Assembly: GCA_015709635.1 (NCBI GenBank)
Contig: CP054180.1
Location: forward strand, 124,001-188,000
DNA from: Gammaproteobacteria bacterium
GTDB taxonomy: Bacteria; Pseudomonadota; Gammaproteobacteria; Burkholderiales; Nitrosomonadaceae
DNA: 64,000 nucleotides
Reading direction: 5' to 3'
The notes beneath the pieces were generated by a model. The model searched no databases. It was given only the letters and a program-made list of their open reading frames with translations, and was not told the DNA's origin. Below, one piece after another: positions 9,512 to 18,522 of this stretch (positions are counted from its first letter, which is position 1; every line of letters starts with the position of its first letter). The position numbers were made by a program, and so were the translations under genes.

Positions 9512-10894
9512 ATGTCAGCAAATATGGTCGCACTTGCATATTTAGTCGCTTCGGTATTTTTCATACTGGCGTTAAAGGGCCTCAGCTCACCCGAATCTGC
9601 ACGCCGCGGCAACCTGTTCGGAATGATCGGCATGGCAATCGCGGTTGCCACAACACTGACGCTGACCCAGAACTGGATTTTGATTTTAAGTTGTATCGCC
9701 GTCGGTGGCGTGATCGGTGCCATTGTTGCGCAACGCGTGCAAATGACCGCGATGCCGGAGCTGGTTGCGTTCATGCACTCGTTGGTGGGGTTGGCGGCGG
9801 TTTTTATCGCGATTGCTGCGGTCAATAATCCAGTTTCGTTCGGATTGCCCGAAGTATTGCCTGCGGGCAGTAAATTGGAACTGTTCCTGGGTACGTTCAT
9901 CGGTGCCATGACATGGTCGGGTTCCGTCATTGCGTTCTTGAAGCTGTCTGGTCGTATGAGCGGCACACCGATTGTATTCAGTGGTCAGCATGCACTGAAT
10001 TTGATTCTGGCGCTGGCGATGGTTGGTTTCGGTTTATGGTTTTTCTTCAGTGAAACCACCAACTGGAATGCGTTTATCGCTATGACGGCGATTGCCTTTG
10101 TATTGGGATTCCTGATCATCATTCCAATCGGCGGTGCGGATATGCCGGTGGTGATTTCCATGTTGAATTCTTATTCCGGATGGGCGGCTGCCGGTATCGG
10201 TTTTTCGTTAGGCAATCCGATGCTGATCATCGCCGGATCGTTAGTCGGCAGTTCCGGTGCGATTCTCTCGTACATCATGTGTAAGGCGATGAATCGTCCG
10301 TTCTTGTCCGTGATCTTGGGTGGGTTCGGCAGCGATGGCGGGGCTGCGGCGGTAGCAGATAGCGGTGAGCAAAAAACCTACCGTAGCGGTAGTGCTGATG
10401 ATGCGGCGTTCCTGATGGGAAATGCCGACAGCGTGATTATCGTGCCGGGTTATGGGTTGGCGGTTGCCAGGGCGCAACATGCAGTGAAGGAGTTGGCCGA
10501 GAAATTGCATGAGAAAGGAGTCAACGTGCGCTTTGCCATCCATCCTGTCGCCGGACGTATGCCGGGTCACATGAACGTGTTGTTAGCTGAAGCTGAGATT
10601 CCTTACGAACAAGTGCAGGAAATGGAGGAAATCAACAGTGATTTCTCGAATACCGATGTAGTTTTGGTATTGGGCGCGAATGATGTGGTGAATCCTGCAG
10701 CCTATGTTTCCGGCAGCCCGATTTATGGTATGCCGATATTAGATGCGCATAAAGCGCGCACTGTGATGGTGGTCAAGCGTAGTATGGCGGTGGGCTATGC
10801 CGGACTTGATAATGACCTGTTCTATATGGATAAAACCATGATGATATTTGGCGACGCCAAGAAAGTCGTGGAGAATATGGTCAAAGCGCTGTAA
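9512..10894 (+). CDS. pntB: NAD(P) transhydrogenase subunit beta
   Basis: The 460-residue beta subunit has an N-terminal multi-helix membrane domain (about residues 1-250) and a C-terminal NADP(H)-binding domain. Characteristic blocks are IVPGYGLAVARAQHAVKELA and IHPVAGRMPGHMNVLLAEA, with NDVVNPAA near the end. It completes the proton-pumping transhydrogenase with PntAA and PntAB. In an autotroph this would supply NADPH for biosynthesis. Its start abuts the pntAB stop, and an intrinsic terminator follows at 10921. Confidence 0.96.
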   Translation: MSANMVALAYLVASVFFILALKGLSSPESARRGNLFGMIGMAIAVATTLTLTQNWILILSCIAVGGVIGAIVAQRVQMTAMPELVAFMHSLVGLAAVFIAIAAVNNPVSFGLPEVLPAGSKLELFLGTFIGAMTWSGSVIAFLKLSGRMSGTPIVFSGQHALNLILALAMVGFGLWFFFSETTNWNAFIAMTAIAFVLGFLIIIPIGGADMPVVISMLNSYSGWAAAGIGFSLGNPMLIIAGSLVGSSGAILSYIMCKAMNRPFLSVILGGFGSDGGAAAVADSGEQKTYRSGSADDAAFLMGNADSVIIVPGYGLAVARAQHAVKELAEKLHEKGVNVRFAIHPVAGRMPGHMNVLLAEAEIPYEQVQEMEEINSDFSNTDVVLVLGANDVVNPAAYVSGSPIYGMPILDAHKARTVMVVKRSMAVGYAGLDNDLFYMDKTMMIFGDAKKVVENMVKAL

Positions 10895-10920
10895 TGTATT
10901 GAGCAGGTTCTGAATCCAAC

Positions 10921-10960
10921 AAAGACGCAATCAATTTTTTAATTGATTGCGTCTTTTTAT
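10921..10960 (+). terminator. Intrinsic terminator of the pnt operon
   Basis: A near-perfect inverted repeat (left arm AAAGACGCAATCAATT, right arm AATTGATTGCGTCTTT) with a short T loop is followed by further T residues, 26 bases after the pntB stop. It lies between pntB and the oppositely oriented PAS-EAL gene, and its A-rich left side could also serve that gene. Confidence 0.85.
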
Positions 10961-10976
10961 TTATGAAGGTGACCCT

Positions 10977-12497
10977 CTAAATATCCGATTCAAGATCATT
11001 GAACGGATGAGGTTTGGCGATGCCAAATCCCTGTGCGTAATCTACACCGATTTCCCGTAATTTCCCGGTGATATCATCGGTTTCGACCAGCTCCGCGATA
11101 GTTCTTGTATTAGCCTTATGAGCGAATTGATTGATGTTTTTTATTTTAATCAGCTCGTCCTCGTCTCGAAGAATGTTGCAAACGATACTGCCATCGATTT
11201 TCACGTAATCGACTTTTATTTTATCGAGCAGACTGAATGATTCGGGGCTTTCATTGAAGCTGCATAGCGATATCAGGCATCCTAGTTGACGAATTTTGTT
11301 CGTGAACGCGCTTGTGTCGGTTGTATTGGCTTCCGCATCGGAAATCTCGATCTCAAAGCAGAGATTGGAAGCAGTGGCTCCGGTTCTTTTTAATAAATCT
11401 TGAATAAAGCCGGGAAAAGCCTGATCGCTCAAAGTATCTCGTGCGACATTCAAATAGAATACCGAATTGGCTTTCGGGTGAGCTGATAGCCAATGAACGA
11501 TGTGATTAATTATCCAGCGATCCAGTTTCGGCATCATCTTGAATTGATCGACCAAGGGTAAGAACGATCCTGGCGGCATCAAATTATTTTCTTCTTCGTG
11601 CATGCGAATCAAAATCTCGTAGTGCGAGGAAGAAGCGGCGGTAGGTTTGATAGGAATGATTTTCTGGCAGTATAAGTTAAATTCTCCGCCTTCTATTGCT
11701 TGAGCAATACGAGCTGCTGTTACTCCCTGTTTAGATGCTGGCGTGCCGGAGTGAACGGAGTGAAGGTTCTCATCGTTTTTATTCTGTATGTCACTGGTTT
11801 TTTTTGATTCCGGTTTGAGTGTATTTTCCGCTTTAGCGCTTTTTGCAGTAATGCGGCTTTTTTCTTGTGCTCGAGGCGTGTGTAGCGTGTAGAAGCCAAT
11901 GGCCTTTCCTTTATTGTCAAGGTGCGGAAGATACTGTTCCGTGAAAATATAAGGAAAGCCTTTGGTCGATTTAAGAATACGCTCGTTATGGATGGTTTTC
12001 CCAGCTAAGATTTCTTCAATACGCTGCTGAATATCCGAGGAAAATTCTTCATTTGAAAACTCTTTTAGAAACCGGCCATCAATCTGATCCGCCTTCAATC
12101 CAAACCAGCGGCGGAATATCCGGTTATGGTAGCGGCAACGCAGATCGGTATTGAAATAAGCCAGCATCACGGGAATATTTTCATCGATAAACTGTGATTT
12201 TATTTTATTCTCGGAGGCGGTTTTTTCAGCCCATAACCGATGTTTGATTTCGTTGCCGAGTCTTTCCTTACTCACGGTGAGTTGATCGGAAAGGTTCCGG
12301 GTGTTTTTTTCTGTGCGCGCTATCTGGATGATAGTGATCAAAATGGTGAAAATTAACGAGGACCATAATGCCGCGCGTACGTGCGGTGTGGTTCCGTCGG
12401 CGAAATAGGCATCAACTATCAAGGTTGCGGCGAGAATCAGCGCGATACAAATGGCTAAATAGGGTTTGGCATTATCAAATGAAGAAATTTTTTGCAT
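10977..12497 (-). CDS. Membrane-anchored PAS-EAL protein with degenerate EAL domain
   Basis: The 506-residue protein has two N-terminal membrane helices (about residues 14-32 and 43-60), a PAS sensor domain (about 108-215), a charged linker and a C-terminal EAL-fold domain (about 265-500). The catalytic signatures are eroded. The EAL motif reads YEILIRM, the DDFGTGYSS loop is replaced by CSFNESPESFS, and only parts such as YVKIDGS, AELVE and QGFGIAKP remain. It probably binds c-di-GMP or another partner rather than hydrolysing it; that is inference from the missing residues. It faces the pnt operon and is preceded on its strand by the RpfE-like gene. Confidence 0.82.
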   Translation of the reverse strand: MQKISSFDNAKPYLAICIALILAATLIVDAYFADGTTPHVRAALWSSLIFTILITIIQIARTEKNTRNLSDQLTVSKERLGNEIKHRLWAEKTASENKIKSQFIDENIPVMLAYFNTDLRCRYHNRIFRRWFGLKADQIDGRFLKEFSNEEFSSDIQQRIEEILAGKTIHNERILKSTKGFPYIFTEQYLPHLDNKGKAIGFYTLHTPRAQEKSRITAKSAKAENTLKPESKKTSDIQNKNDENLHSVHSGTPASKQGVTAARIAQAIEGGEFNLYCQKIIPIKPTAASSSHYEILIRMHEEENNLMPPGSFLPLVDQFKMMPKLDRWIINHIVHWLSAHPKANSVFYLNVARDTLSDQAFPGFIQDLLKRTGATASNLCFEIEISDAEANTTDTSAFTNKIRQLGCLISLCSFNESPESFSLLDKIKVDYVKIDGSIVCNILRDEDELIKIKNINQFAHKANTRTIAELVETDDITGKLREIGVDYAQGFGIAKPHPFNDLESDI

Positions 12498-12575
12498 GAT
12501 TATTCCTTACCTTGCGGAACTGCATCCACGATGTCGATTACTCTAGTGCGCGTGAAGATATCGCCGTAGTAATGT

Positions 12576-13634
12576 TCATTCATAGTCAGGTTGGTGTTTC
12601 TCAGTGTAAATGGAAAGGGGTTTGGTCATACGCCAGAATTTCCATAAGCTGGAACGAGTAAGGGTGAAATTCCGCGTTGCAGTTCCATCAAGTGCCGTAA
12701 TGGTCAATTGATCAATTTTGCCTTCCTTAAGTGCGGTGTGTGCAGGAGAAAACCAATGCCTTTCCATCTCCGCAAGCGCTTCACGCCAGTCATAAGCATT
12801 TCGGTATTGAGCTTTTGCTCGTAAAGAATTCAATACCATAAGGTGGTTGCCTTGCGGCTGAGTCATGAGCCATTCGCCGGCATCCGCCGGCAGATGAGAG
12901 TATGTAGTGCCGCTAACCGATGCCAATGCATGGCTAAAATCATCATCGCTCCATATCCGCGTATAAGGTGATCGAACCGATTGCGGCAATTTTCCGCCAC
13001 CCCATAACCAAACGCTATTGATGATTAGTTCGCCGCGTGATTCACGCGCCAGATTGACCGGATGATCATGTAAGAGCATCTGAATTTCATTGAAAATTTT
13101 ATGCCACATAATGCTGTCATTGCCTGATGGCAGAAAATTATTGATGTTTTTGCATGTGACTTGCCCCAGTGTATATGTCTGCATATCCGGTATTTTTGCT
13201 AACCGCAGATACCATCGATCCGGTCTTAACGGCAAGAGCGCGCAATCGTAGTTGGCGAGATTATTATTAAGATCTTGCATCAATTCCTTGGCTTCATTCT
13301 CAGTTATTTGGAAAGCTTGACTATCAGCGAGCATGATGTGATTTTGTTCAATCCGGAGATGGACTGGATCGGCACGCATCCAGAAATCTTTACTTGCTTT
13401 TGCTAAGTCCGGAGCATCCAGGTGTAACATAATCGGTGCAATGGGCCAGTTGTTTTGCTGCTGCGCTATATTGAATTGCCGGCACAGCCAAGTTTCCATT
13501 TCTTGTGGCGGATTGATCGTGGAAGCGCTTTTTGATAACAGCGCCTCCAAGTGATGTACCGGTAATGCATTGTAAATATTGATCTGTGATGCATCAGGCC
13601 AGAAGAGATGTGGTATGAGGATATGTAAATTCAT
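12576..13634 (-). CDS. RpfE/COG4255-family protein
   Basis: This 352-residue soluble protein begins MNLHILIPHLFWPD. It matches my memory of a conserved beta- and gammaproteobacterial family (COG4255) called regulatory protein RpfE, or loosely phosphoglycerate-mutase-like. Recognisable blocks are LPLRPDRWYLRL and INSVWLWGGGKLP. Its biochemical role is not established. The gene is transcribed away from icd and lies 78 bases upstream of the PAS-EAL gene on the same strand, so the two may share a transcript. Confidence 0.7.
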   Translation of the reverse strand: MNLHILIPHLFWPDASQINIYNALPVHHLEALLSKSASTINPPQEMETWLCRQFNIAQQQNNWPIAPIMLHLDAPDLAKASKDFWMRADPVHLRIEQNHIMLADSQAFQITENEAKELMQDLNNNLANYDCALLPLRPDRWYLRLAKIPDMQTYTLGQVTCKNINNFLPSGNDSIMWHKIFNEIQMLLHDHPVNLARESRGELIINSVWLWGGGKLPQSVRSPYTRIWSDDDFSHALASVSGTTYSHLPADAGEWLMTQPQGNHLMVLNSLRAKAQYRNAYDWREALAEMERHWFSPAHTALKEGKIDQLTITALDGTATRNFTLTRSSLWKFWRMTKPLSIYTEKHQPDYE

Positions 13635-13889
13635 TATCGAATAATCGCTTACGGTGATTTCTTAATTTTCCGGTTGGAACAATTAGCAGTGATGAAAGAT
13701 GCGATCGCTATTGTGCCGATCGTGGAAAGGCATCCTATTTGTACGTATAATGCGCAACAAGTCTAAGTCCATTCAAGAACGGAAGATTTTCTCCTGCACT
13801 GCGGTTGAAATGAAGCGGTTGAATAGTTTTGCAAAAATTCTTTGCTAGTCGGACTCATTATAAATTGTATTTGAATACTTGGAGATGCC
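13635..13889. promoter_or_regulatory. Divergent promoter region between the RpfE-like gene and icd
   Basis: This 255-base gap lies between divergently transcribed genes and must carry both promoters. A TGGAGA ribosome site precedes the icd ATG. No convincing -35/-10 pair, riboswitch or RNA gene was identified. Confidence 0.35.
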
Positions 13890-15140
13890 ATGTATCAGCA
13901 TATAAAGATACCCAGTGACGGTGAAAAAATTCAGGTTGGTCATGATAATTTGTTGCAAGTGCCTAATAATCCGATCCTTCCATTTATCGAAGGAGACGGT
14001 ATCGGTATCGATATCACTCCGGTAATGCGCAAAGTTGTTGATTCCGCGGTTGAGAAAGCATACGGGGGGAAACGTAGGATTTCGTGGATGGAGATCTATG
14101 CGGGTGAGAAAGCGACGCAAATTTATGGATCGGATGTCTGGCTACCGGAAGAGACTTTGCGGGCAGCCGAAGAATTTGTTGTTTCTATAAAGGGACCGTT
14201 AACCACTCCGGTGGGGGGCGGTATTCGTTCGATTAACGTAGCGTTGCGCCAGCAGCTGGATCTATATATCTGTTTGCGGCCTGTGCGCTATTTTAGTGGT
14301 GTACCCAGTCCGGTAAAGAATCCGGAGAAAACGGATATGGTTATTTTCCGGGAGAATTCCGAGGATATCTATGCCGGCATCGAGTGGGAAGCGGAGTCAG
14401 CGTCTGCAAAAAAAGTGATTGATTTTCTGGTTAACGATATGGGGGTAACCAGTATACGTTTTCCCCAGACTTCGGGCATCGGTATCAAGCCTGTTTCAAG
14501 AGAAGGTACGGAACGTTTTGTACGAAGAGCTATTCAGTATGCAATAGATAACAAGCGCAAATCAGTGACGCTCGTGCACAAAGGCAATATCATGAAGTTT
14601 ACTGAAGGTGCATTTAAGAAATGGGGTTATGCAGTGGCCGCCAAGGAATTTGGAGCTGAGTTGCTGGATGGCGGCCCCTGGATGAAATTGCCGCCGGAGA
14701 ATGGCGGAATTGTCATCAAAGATGTGATCGCGGATGCTTTTTTGCAGCAGATTTTATTGCGTCCGGAAGAGTATGATGTGGTGGCTACTTTGAACTTAAA
14801 TGGCGATTATATTTCCGATGCATTGGCTGCGCAGGTCGGTGGAATTGGTATCGCGCCCGGCGCTAATCTGAGTGATTCTGTTGCCATCTTTGAAGCGACA
14901 CATGGTACAGCTCCCAAATACGCCGGAAAAGATCAAGTTAATCCCGGTTCGATTATATTGTCTGCAGAGATGATGTTGCGGCATTTGGGTTGGGTGGAAG
15001 CATCCGATATGATTATCAAAGCGATGGAAACCACTATTCAAAATAAGACAGTCACTTATGACTTTGCACGGCTGATGCCGGGCGCCCAGCAGGTTACGTG
15101 CTCCGCTTTTGGAGATGCGATGATTAAATATCTAGGTTGA
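13890..15140 (+). CDS. icd: Isocitrate dehydrogenase, NADP-dependent
   Basis: This TCA-cycle enzyme oxidises isocitrate to 2-oxoglutarate with production of NADPH. The 416-residue length and sequence fit the E. coli Icd type. The substrate-binding Ser is Ser114 in IRSINVALRQ, the serine phosphorylated by AceK in enteric bacteria. Also visible are FRENSEDIYAGIEW, the active-site LVHKGNIMKFTEGAF and the C-terminal EATHGTAPKYAG block. The start is ATG 13890 after GGAGA. A strong hairpin terminator follows. Confidence 0.96.
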   Translation: MYQHIKIPSDGEKIQVGHDNLLQVPNNPILPFIEGDGIGIDITPVMRKVVDSAVEKAYGGKRRISWMEIYAGEKATQIYGSDVWLPEETLRAAEEFVVSIKGPLTTPVGGGIRSINVALRQQLDLYICLRPVRYFSGVPSPVKNPEKTDMVIFRENSEDIYAGIEWEAESASAKKVIDFLVNDMGVTSIRFPQTSGIGIKPVSREGTERFVRRAIQYAIDNKRKSVTLVHKGNIMKFTEGAFKKWGYAVAAKEFGAELLDGGPWMKLPPENGGIVIKDVIADAFLQQILLRPEEYDVVATLNLNGDYISDALAAQVGGIGIAPGANLSDSVAIFEATHGTAPKYAGKDQVNPGSIILSAEMMLRHLGWVEASDMIIKAMETTIQNKTVTYDFARLMPGAQQVTCSAFGDAMIKYLG

Positions 15141-15166
15141 AGATAAGATTAGAAAAAAGAAGGTAA

Positions 15167-15203
15167 AAAAATGCCCCTTCCTATTATCGGAAGAGGCATT
15201 TTG
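15167..15203. terminator. Bidirectional intrinsic terminator between icd and the cold-shock gene
   Basis: The inverted repeat pairs AAAATGCC with GGCATTTT and adds an inner CTTCC/GGAAG stem. It has A residues on the left and T residues on the right, so it can stop transcription from both sides. It lies in the gap between two convergent genes. Confidence 0.82.
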
Positions 15204-15260
15204 TCATCAGATTAAAACTTTATTCTTTGTCAATAAGTCTTAAGCCAGTATTTATAAGAG

Positions 15261-15464
15261 TTAAGTGGATTGGATATTCGAGGCTTGTTTTCCTTTCGGT
15301 CCTTGGGTGACATCAAAACTCACTTTTTGACCTTCTTTTAGGGTTTTAAATCCAGACATATTGATTGCTGAGAAGTGTGCGAATAAATCTTCACTGCCAT
15401 CGTCAGGAGTAATAAAACCAAAACCTTTGGAATCATTGAACCATTTTACTGTACCTGTTGCCAT
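15261..15464 (-). CDS. Cold-shock domain protein (CspA family)
   Basis: The 67-residue protein is one cold-shock domain that binds single-stranded RNA and DNA and acts as an RNA chaperone. It starts MATGTVKWFNDSKGFGFI, with RNP1 KGFGFITPDDG and RNP2 LFAHFSAI, and ends KQASNIQS. Length and motifs are standard. It is transcribed towards icd. A leader of about 100 bases is suggested by a good promoter upstream, as is usual for cold-shock genes. Confidence 0.95.
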   Translation of the reverse strand: MATGTVKWFNDSKGFGFITPDDGSEDLFAHFSAINMSGFKTLKEGQKVSFDVTQGPKGKQASNIQST

Positions 15465-15576
15465 TTCTACTTCCTATATAAAAACTGGGCCGGAAACCCT
15501 AATACTATTTGAATTTCAAGACCATTGACGGATAAAACCTGAACCGCTGAAAACTTGAAGTCAAACGCCATTTGCT

Positions 15577-15605
15577 GTTTTACGCAAATCCAGGGTTGAA
15601 GTCAA
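15577..15605 (-). promoter_or_regulatory. Probable sigma-70 promoter of the cold-shock gene
   Basis: On the minus strand TTGACT (15600-15605) and TAAAAC (15577-15582) are 17 bases apart. Transcription would start near 15570 and give a 5' leader of about 105 bases before the ATG at 15464. The boxes are read directly; activity is inference. Confidence 0.5.
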
Positions 15606-15742
15606 GAGGTTACGATATATTTATACTCGAGAATATGGTAATTATCTTAAGAGACTTGAAAATTTTGTCGTAATCGTCAAATATGTCATTACTGCAATGA
15701 AGTACTCTTGTATTTATAATTGGCAATCCGATAGGGAAGAAA

Positions 15743-16054
15743 GTGATGACGGAGAGTAACTCGGAGGCCGTTATACTTGCGGAAGAAAAGGTAAAACAAA
15801 AGCCGCCTCCACTGTATAAAATATTATTATTGAATGATGATTTTACGCCGATGGAGTTTGTGATTGAGGTATTGAAGCTGTTTTTTTCCATGAATCAGGA
15901 GCAGGCGACGCGAATAATGTTAAAGGTGCATACGGAAGGGGTAGGGGTATGCGGTATTTACCCAAGTGATATTGCAAGTACAAAGGTTAAACAAGTGGTT
16001 GAATTTGCCAGGAAGAATGAGCATCCGCTAAGGTGTGTAATGGAGGAAAACTGA
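15743..16054 (+). CDS. clpS: ATP-dependent Clp protease adaptor ClpS
   Basis: ClpS delivers N-end-rule substrates to ClpAP. The 103-residue protein has a variable N-terminal tail and then the conserved core YKILLLNDDFTPMEFVIEVL, with KVHTEGVGVCGIYPSDIA and PLRCVMEEN. The start is GTG 15743 or the ATG directly after it at 15746, with AGGGAAGAAA upstream. clpA begins one base after the clpS stop, so the pair is an operon as in most proteobacteria. Confidence 0.96.
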   Translation: MMTESNSEAVILAEEKVKQKPPPLYKILLLNDDFTPMEFVIEVLKLFFSMNQEQATRIMLKVHTEGVGVCGIYPSDIASTKVKQVVEFARKNEHPLRCVMEEN

Positions 16055-16055
16055 A

Positions 16056-18311
16056 ATGATCGCACCCGATTTAGAAGTCAGTTTGCATATGGCGTTTGTG
16101 GAATCCAGACAGAAACGCTATGAATTCATTACAGTAGAACATTTGCTATTGGCGATGTTGGATAACGCCAGCGCTGCTGAAGTATTAAATGCTTGTTTGG
16201 TTGATATTGAAGAATTGCGATCAGTATTGCTCGACCATATTGCGCGCCATACTCCGGTGATTAAAGGTAACGAAGATGTTGATACTCAGCCGACATTGGG
16301 TTTTCAGCGGGTCATTCAGCGTGCCATATTGCACGTCCAGTCATCGGGAAAGAAAGAGGTGACGGGTGCTAATGTATTGGTTTCTATATTTGGTGAAAAG
16401 GATTCACACGCTGTTTATTTCTTGCATCAAAGAGGCGTGACGCGCTTGGATGTGGTCAATTACATCTCACATAATATCCGTAAAGTACCGCAGGAAAATG
16501 ATGCTAAGCCTGGAAACGAAGGGGACGCTGAACATGAGCCGAATTCTGGCGGATTGCTCGAAAGTTACACGGTGAACCTCAATCACTTGGCGCTCATTAA
16601 TAAAATCGATCCATTGGTCGGACGCGATAAGGAAATCGAGCGTGTCATTCAAACATTGTGCAGGCGTCGTAAAAATAATCCTTTATTGGTAGGTGAAGCA
16701 GGTGTCGGAAAAACGGCAATTGCGGAAGGTTTGGCAAAACGTATCGTTGAAGAAGATGTGCCCGATCTTCTTTTAAAGCATCAGATTTATTCGCTTGATA
16801 TGGGAGCCTTGCTGGCAGGTACCAAATACCGCGGAGATTTCGAGCAACGCCTTAAAACATTGCTGAAGCAACTGACTGATAATCCCAATGCTATTTTGTT
16901 CATTGATGAAATTCATACGCTCATTGGCGCGGGTGCTGCTTCTGGCGGAGTTCTGGATGCATCGAATTTATTGAAACCGGTTTTAAGTTCGGGGCAATTG
17001 CGATGTATTGGTGCTACAACCTTTAATGAGTATCGTGGAATTTTCGAGAAAGATCATGCATTATCAAGACGTTTTCAGCAAATAGAAGTTAATGAGCCCA
17101 GTGTCGATGAAACCGTGGCCATATTGCGCGGACTGAAATCACGCTACGAACAGCACCACAAGGTTAAATATACAGCTGGCGCATTGGTTTCTGCTGCAGA
17201 ATTATCGGCACGTTATATAAACGATAGGCATTTGCCGGACAAAGCCATTGACGTGCTTGATGAAGCGGGAGCTGCGCAGCGTTTGCTGCCGAAATCGAAG
17301 AAGCGCAAAGTTATCGGCAAAAGCGAGATAGAAACTGTGGTAGCGAAGATTGCGCGAATTCCGCCGCAAAATATCTCAACGAACGATCGCAATAAGTTGA
17401 AAACATTGGGTCGTGATATGAAAGCTGTTGTTTTTGGTCAGGATAATGCAATCAATGCATTGACGGCTGCCATCAAAATGGCAAGAAGCGGCTTAGGTAA
17501 TCCACAGAAGCCAGTGGGTTCTTTCTTGTTCTCGGGTCCAACAGGCGTTGGAAAAACTGAAGTGGCCAGGCAGTTGGCTTATGCCCTAGGTATTCATTTG
17601 CATCGCTTTGATATGTCCGAATATATGGAACGTCACGCTGTATCTCGCCTGATTGGCGCACCGCCAGGGTATGTGGGATACGATCAAGGCGGATTGTTGA
17701 CAGAAGCGATAATCAAGCATCCTTACTCGGTTTTATTATTGGATGAAATTGAGAAAGCACATACGGATATTTTCAATATTTTGTTGCAAGTCATGGATTA
17801 TGGCACGTTGACGGATAATAACGGCCGGAAAGCGGATTTTCGTAATGTCATCATCATCATGACGACAAATGCAGGGGCCGAATCGCTGGCGAAATCATCG
17901 ATTGGATTTACTAAAGCTAAATCGTCGGGTGATGAGTTGGCCGATATTAAGAAGCTTTTCACGCCCGAGTTTCGCAACCGGCTAGATGCAATTATTTCAT
18001 TTGCTCCGCTTGATCAAGAGATTATTTTGCAGATAACCGACAAGTTCTTGATCCAACTGGAAACTCAGTTGCATGAGAAAAAAGTGGAAGCAAGCTTTAC
18101 GGAAAAGCTGCGTCAATATCTTGCGAAACACGGTTTCGACCCTCTTATGGGCGCGCGTCCAATGGAGCGACTTATCCAGGATACCATTCGCAGCGCACTG
18201 GCCGACGAATTATTGTTTGGGCGATTGATCAACGGTGGTAAGGTAACCGTTGATATTGGTGATAATGATAAAATTATCCTATCGTTCGAAGAAGAAGCTG
18301 CAATCATTTGA
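16056..18311 (+). CDS. clpA: ATP-dependent Clp protease ATP-binding subunit ClpA
   Basis: ClpA is the AAA+ unfoldase that feeds ClpP. The 751-residue protein has an N-terminal Clp-N double repeat (about 1-140). The first ATPase ring has Walker A GEAGVGKTAIAE near 214 and Walker B LFIDEIHTLIGAG. The second ATPase has GPTGVGKTEVAR near 495 and LLLDEIEKAH. The IGF tripeptide in SSIGFTKAK near residue 614 is the ClpP-docking loop. It lies directly after its adaptor clpS, and a strong terminator follows. Confidence 0.97.
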   Translation: MIAPDLEVSLHMAFVESRQKRYEFITVEHLLLAMLDNASAAEVLNACLVDIEELRSVLLDHIARHTPVIKGNEDVDTQPTLGFQRVIQRAILHVQSSGKKEVTGANVLVSIFGEKDSHAVYFLHQRGVTRLDVVNYISHNIRKVPQENDAKPGNEGDAEHEPNSGGLLESYTVNLNHLALINKIDPLVGRDKEIERVIQTLCRRRKNNPLLVGEAGVGKTAIAEGLAKRIVEEDVPDLLLKHQIYSLDMGALLAGTKYRGDFEQRLKTLLKQLTDNPNAILFIDEIHTLIGAGAASGGVLDASNLLKPVLSSGQLRCIGATTFNEYRGIFEKDHALSRRFQQIEVNEPSVDETVAILRGLKSRYEQHHKVKYTAGALVSAAELSARYINDRHLPDKAIDVLDEAGAAQRLLPKSKKRKVIGKSEIETVVAKIARIPPQNISTNDRNKLKTLGRDMKAVVFGQDNAINALTAAIKMARSGLGNPQKPVGSFLFSGPTGVGKTEVARQLAYALGIHLHRFDMSEYMERHAVSRLIGAPPGYVGYDQGGLLTEAIIKHPYSVLLLDEIEKAHTDIFNILLQVMDYGTLTDNNGRKADFRNVIIIMTTNAGAESLAKSSIGFTKAKSSGDELADIKKLFTPEFRNRLDAIISFAPLDQEIILQITDKFLIQLETQLHEKKVEASFTEKLRQYLAKHGFDPLMGARPMERLIQDTIRSALADELLFGRLINGGKVTVDIGDNDKIILSFEEEAAII

Positions 18312-18380
18312 TTAATAGGATCTCATTCTGCCATAGAGTGAAGAGTCGCTAAAATATCCAGTGCAGATTTGCTGCAAGTA

Positions 18381-18424
18381 AAATAAGGGAAGTTCCATAA
18401 AAATAGAGCTTCCCTTATTTTTTA
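18381..18424 (+). terminator. Intrinsic terminator after clpA
   Basis: Inverted arms AAATAAGGGAAG and CTTCCCTTATTT around a 20-base AT-rich loop are followed by a T-run, 70 bases after the clpA stop. A typical intrinsic terminator. Confidence 0.85.
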
Positions 18425-18522
18425 CTCCATTAACTTGAGATCACCTATCAGCGTTTCTCTTCCGGTAGTGGTAATATACTTATTTTCTCGGTTCCCAAAA
18501 ATTTCAAAGGATTGGTATTACC

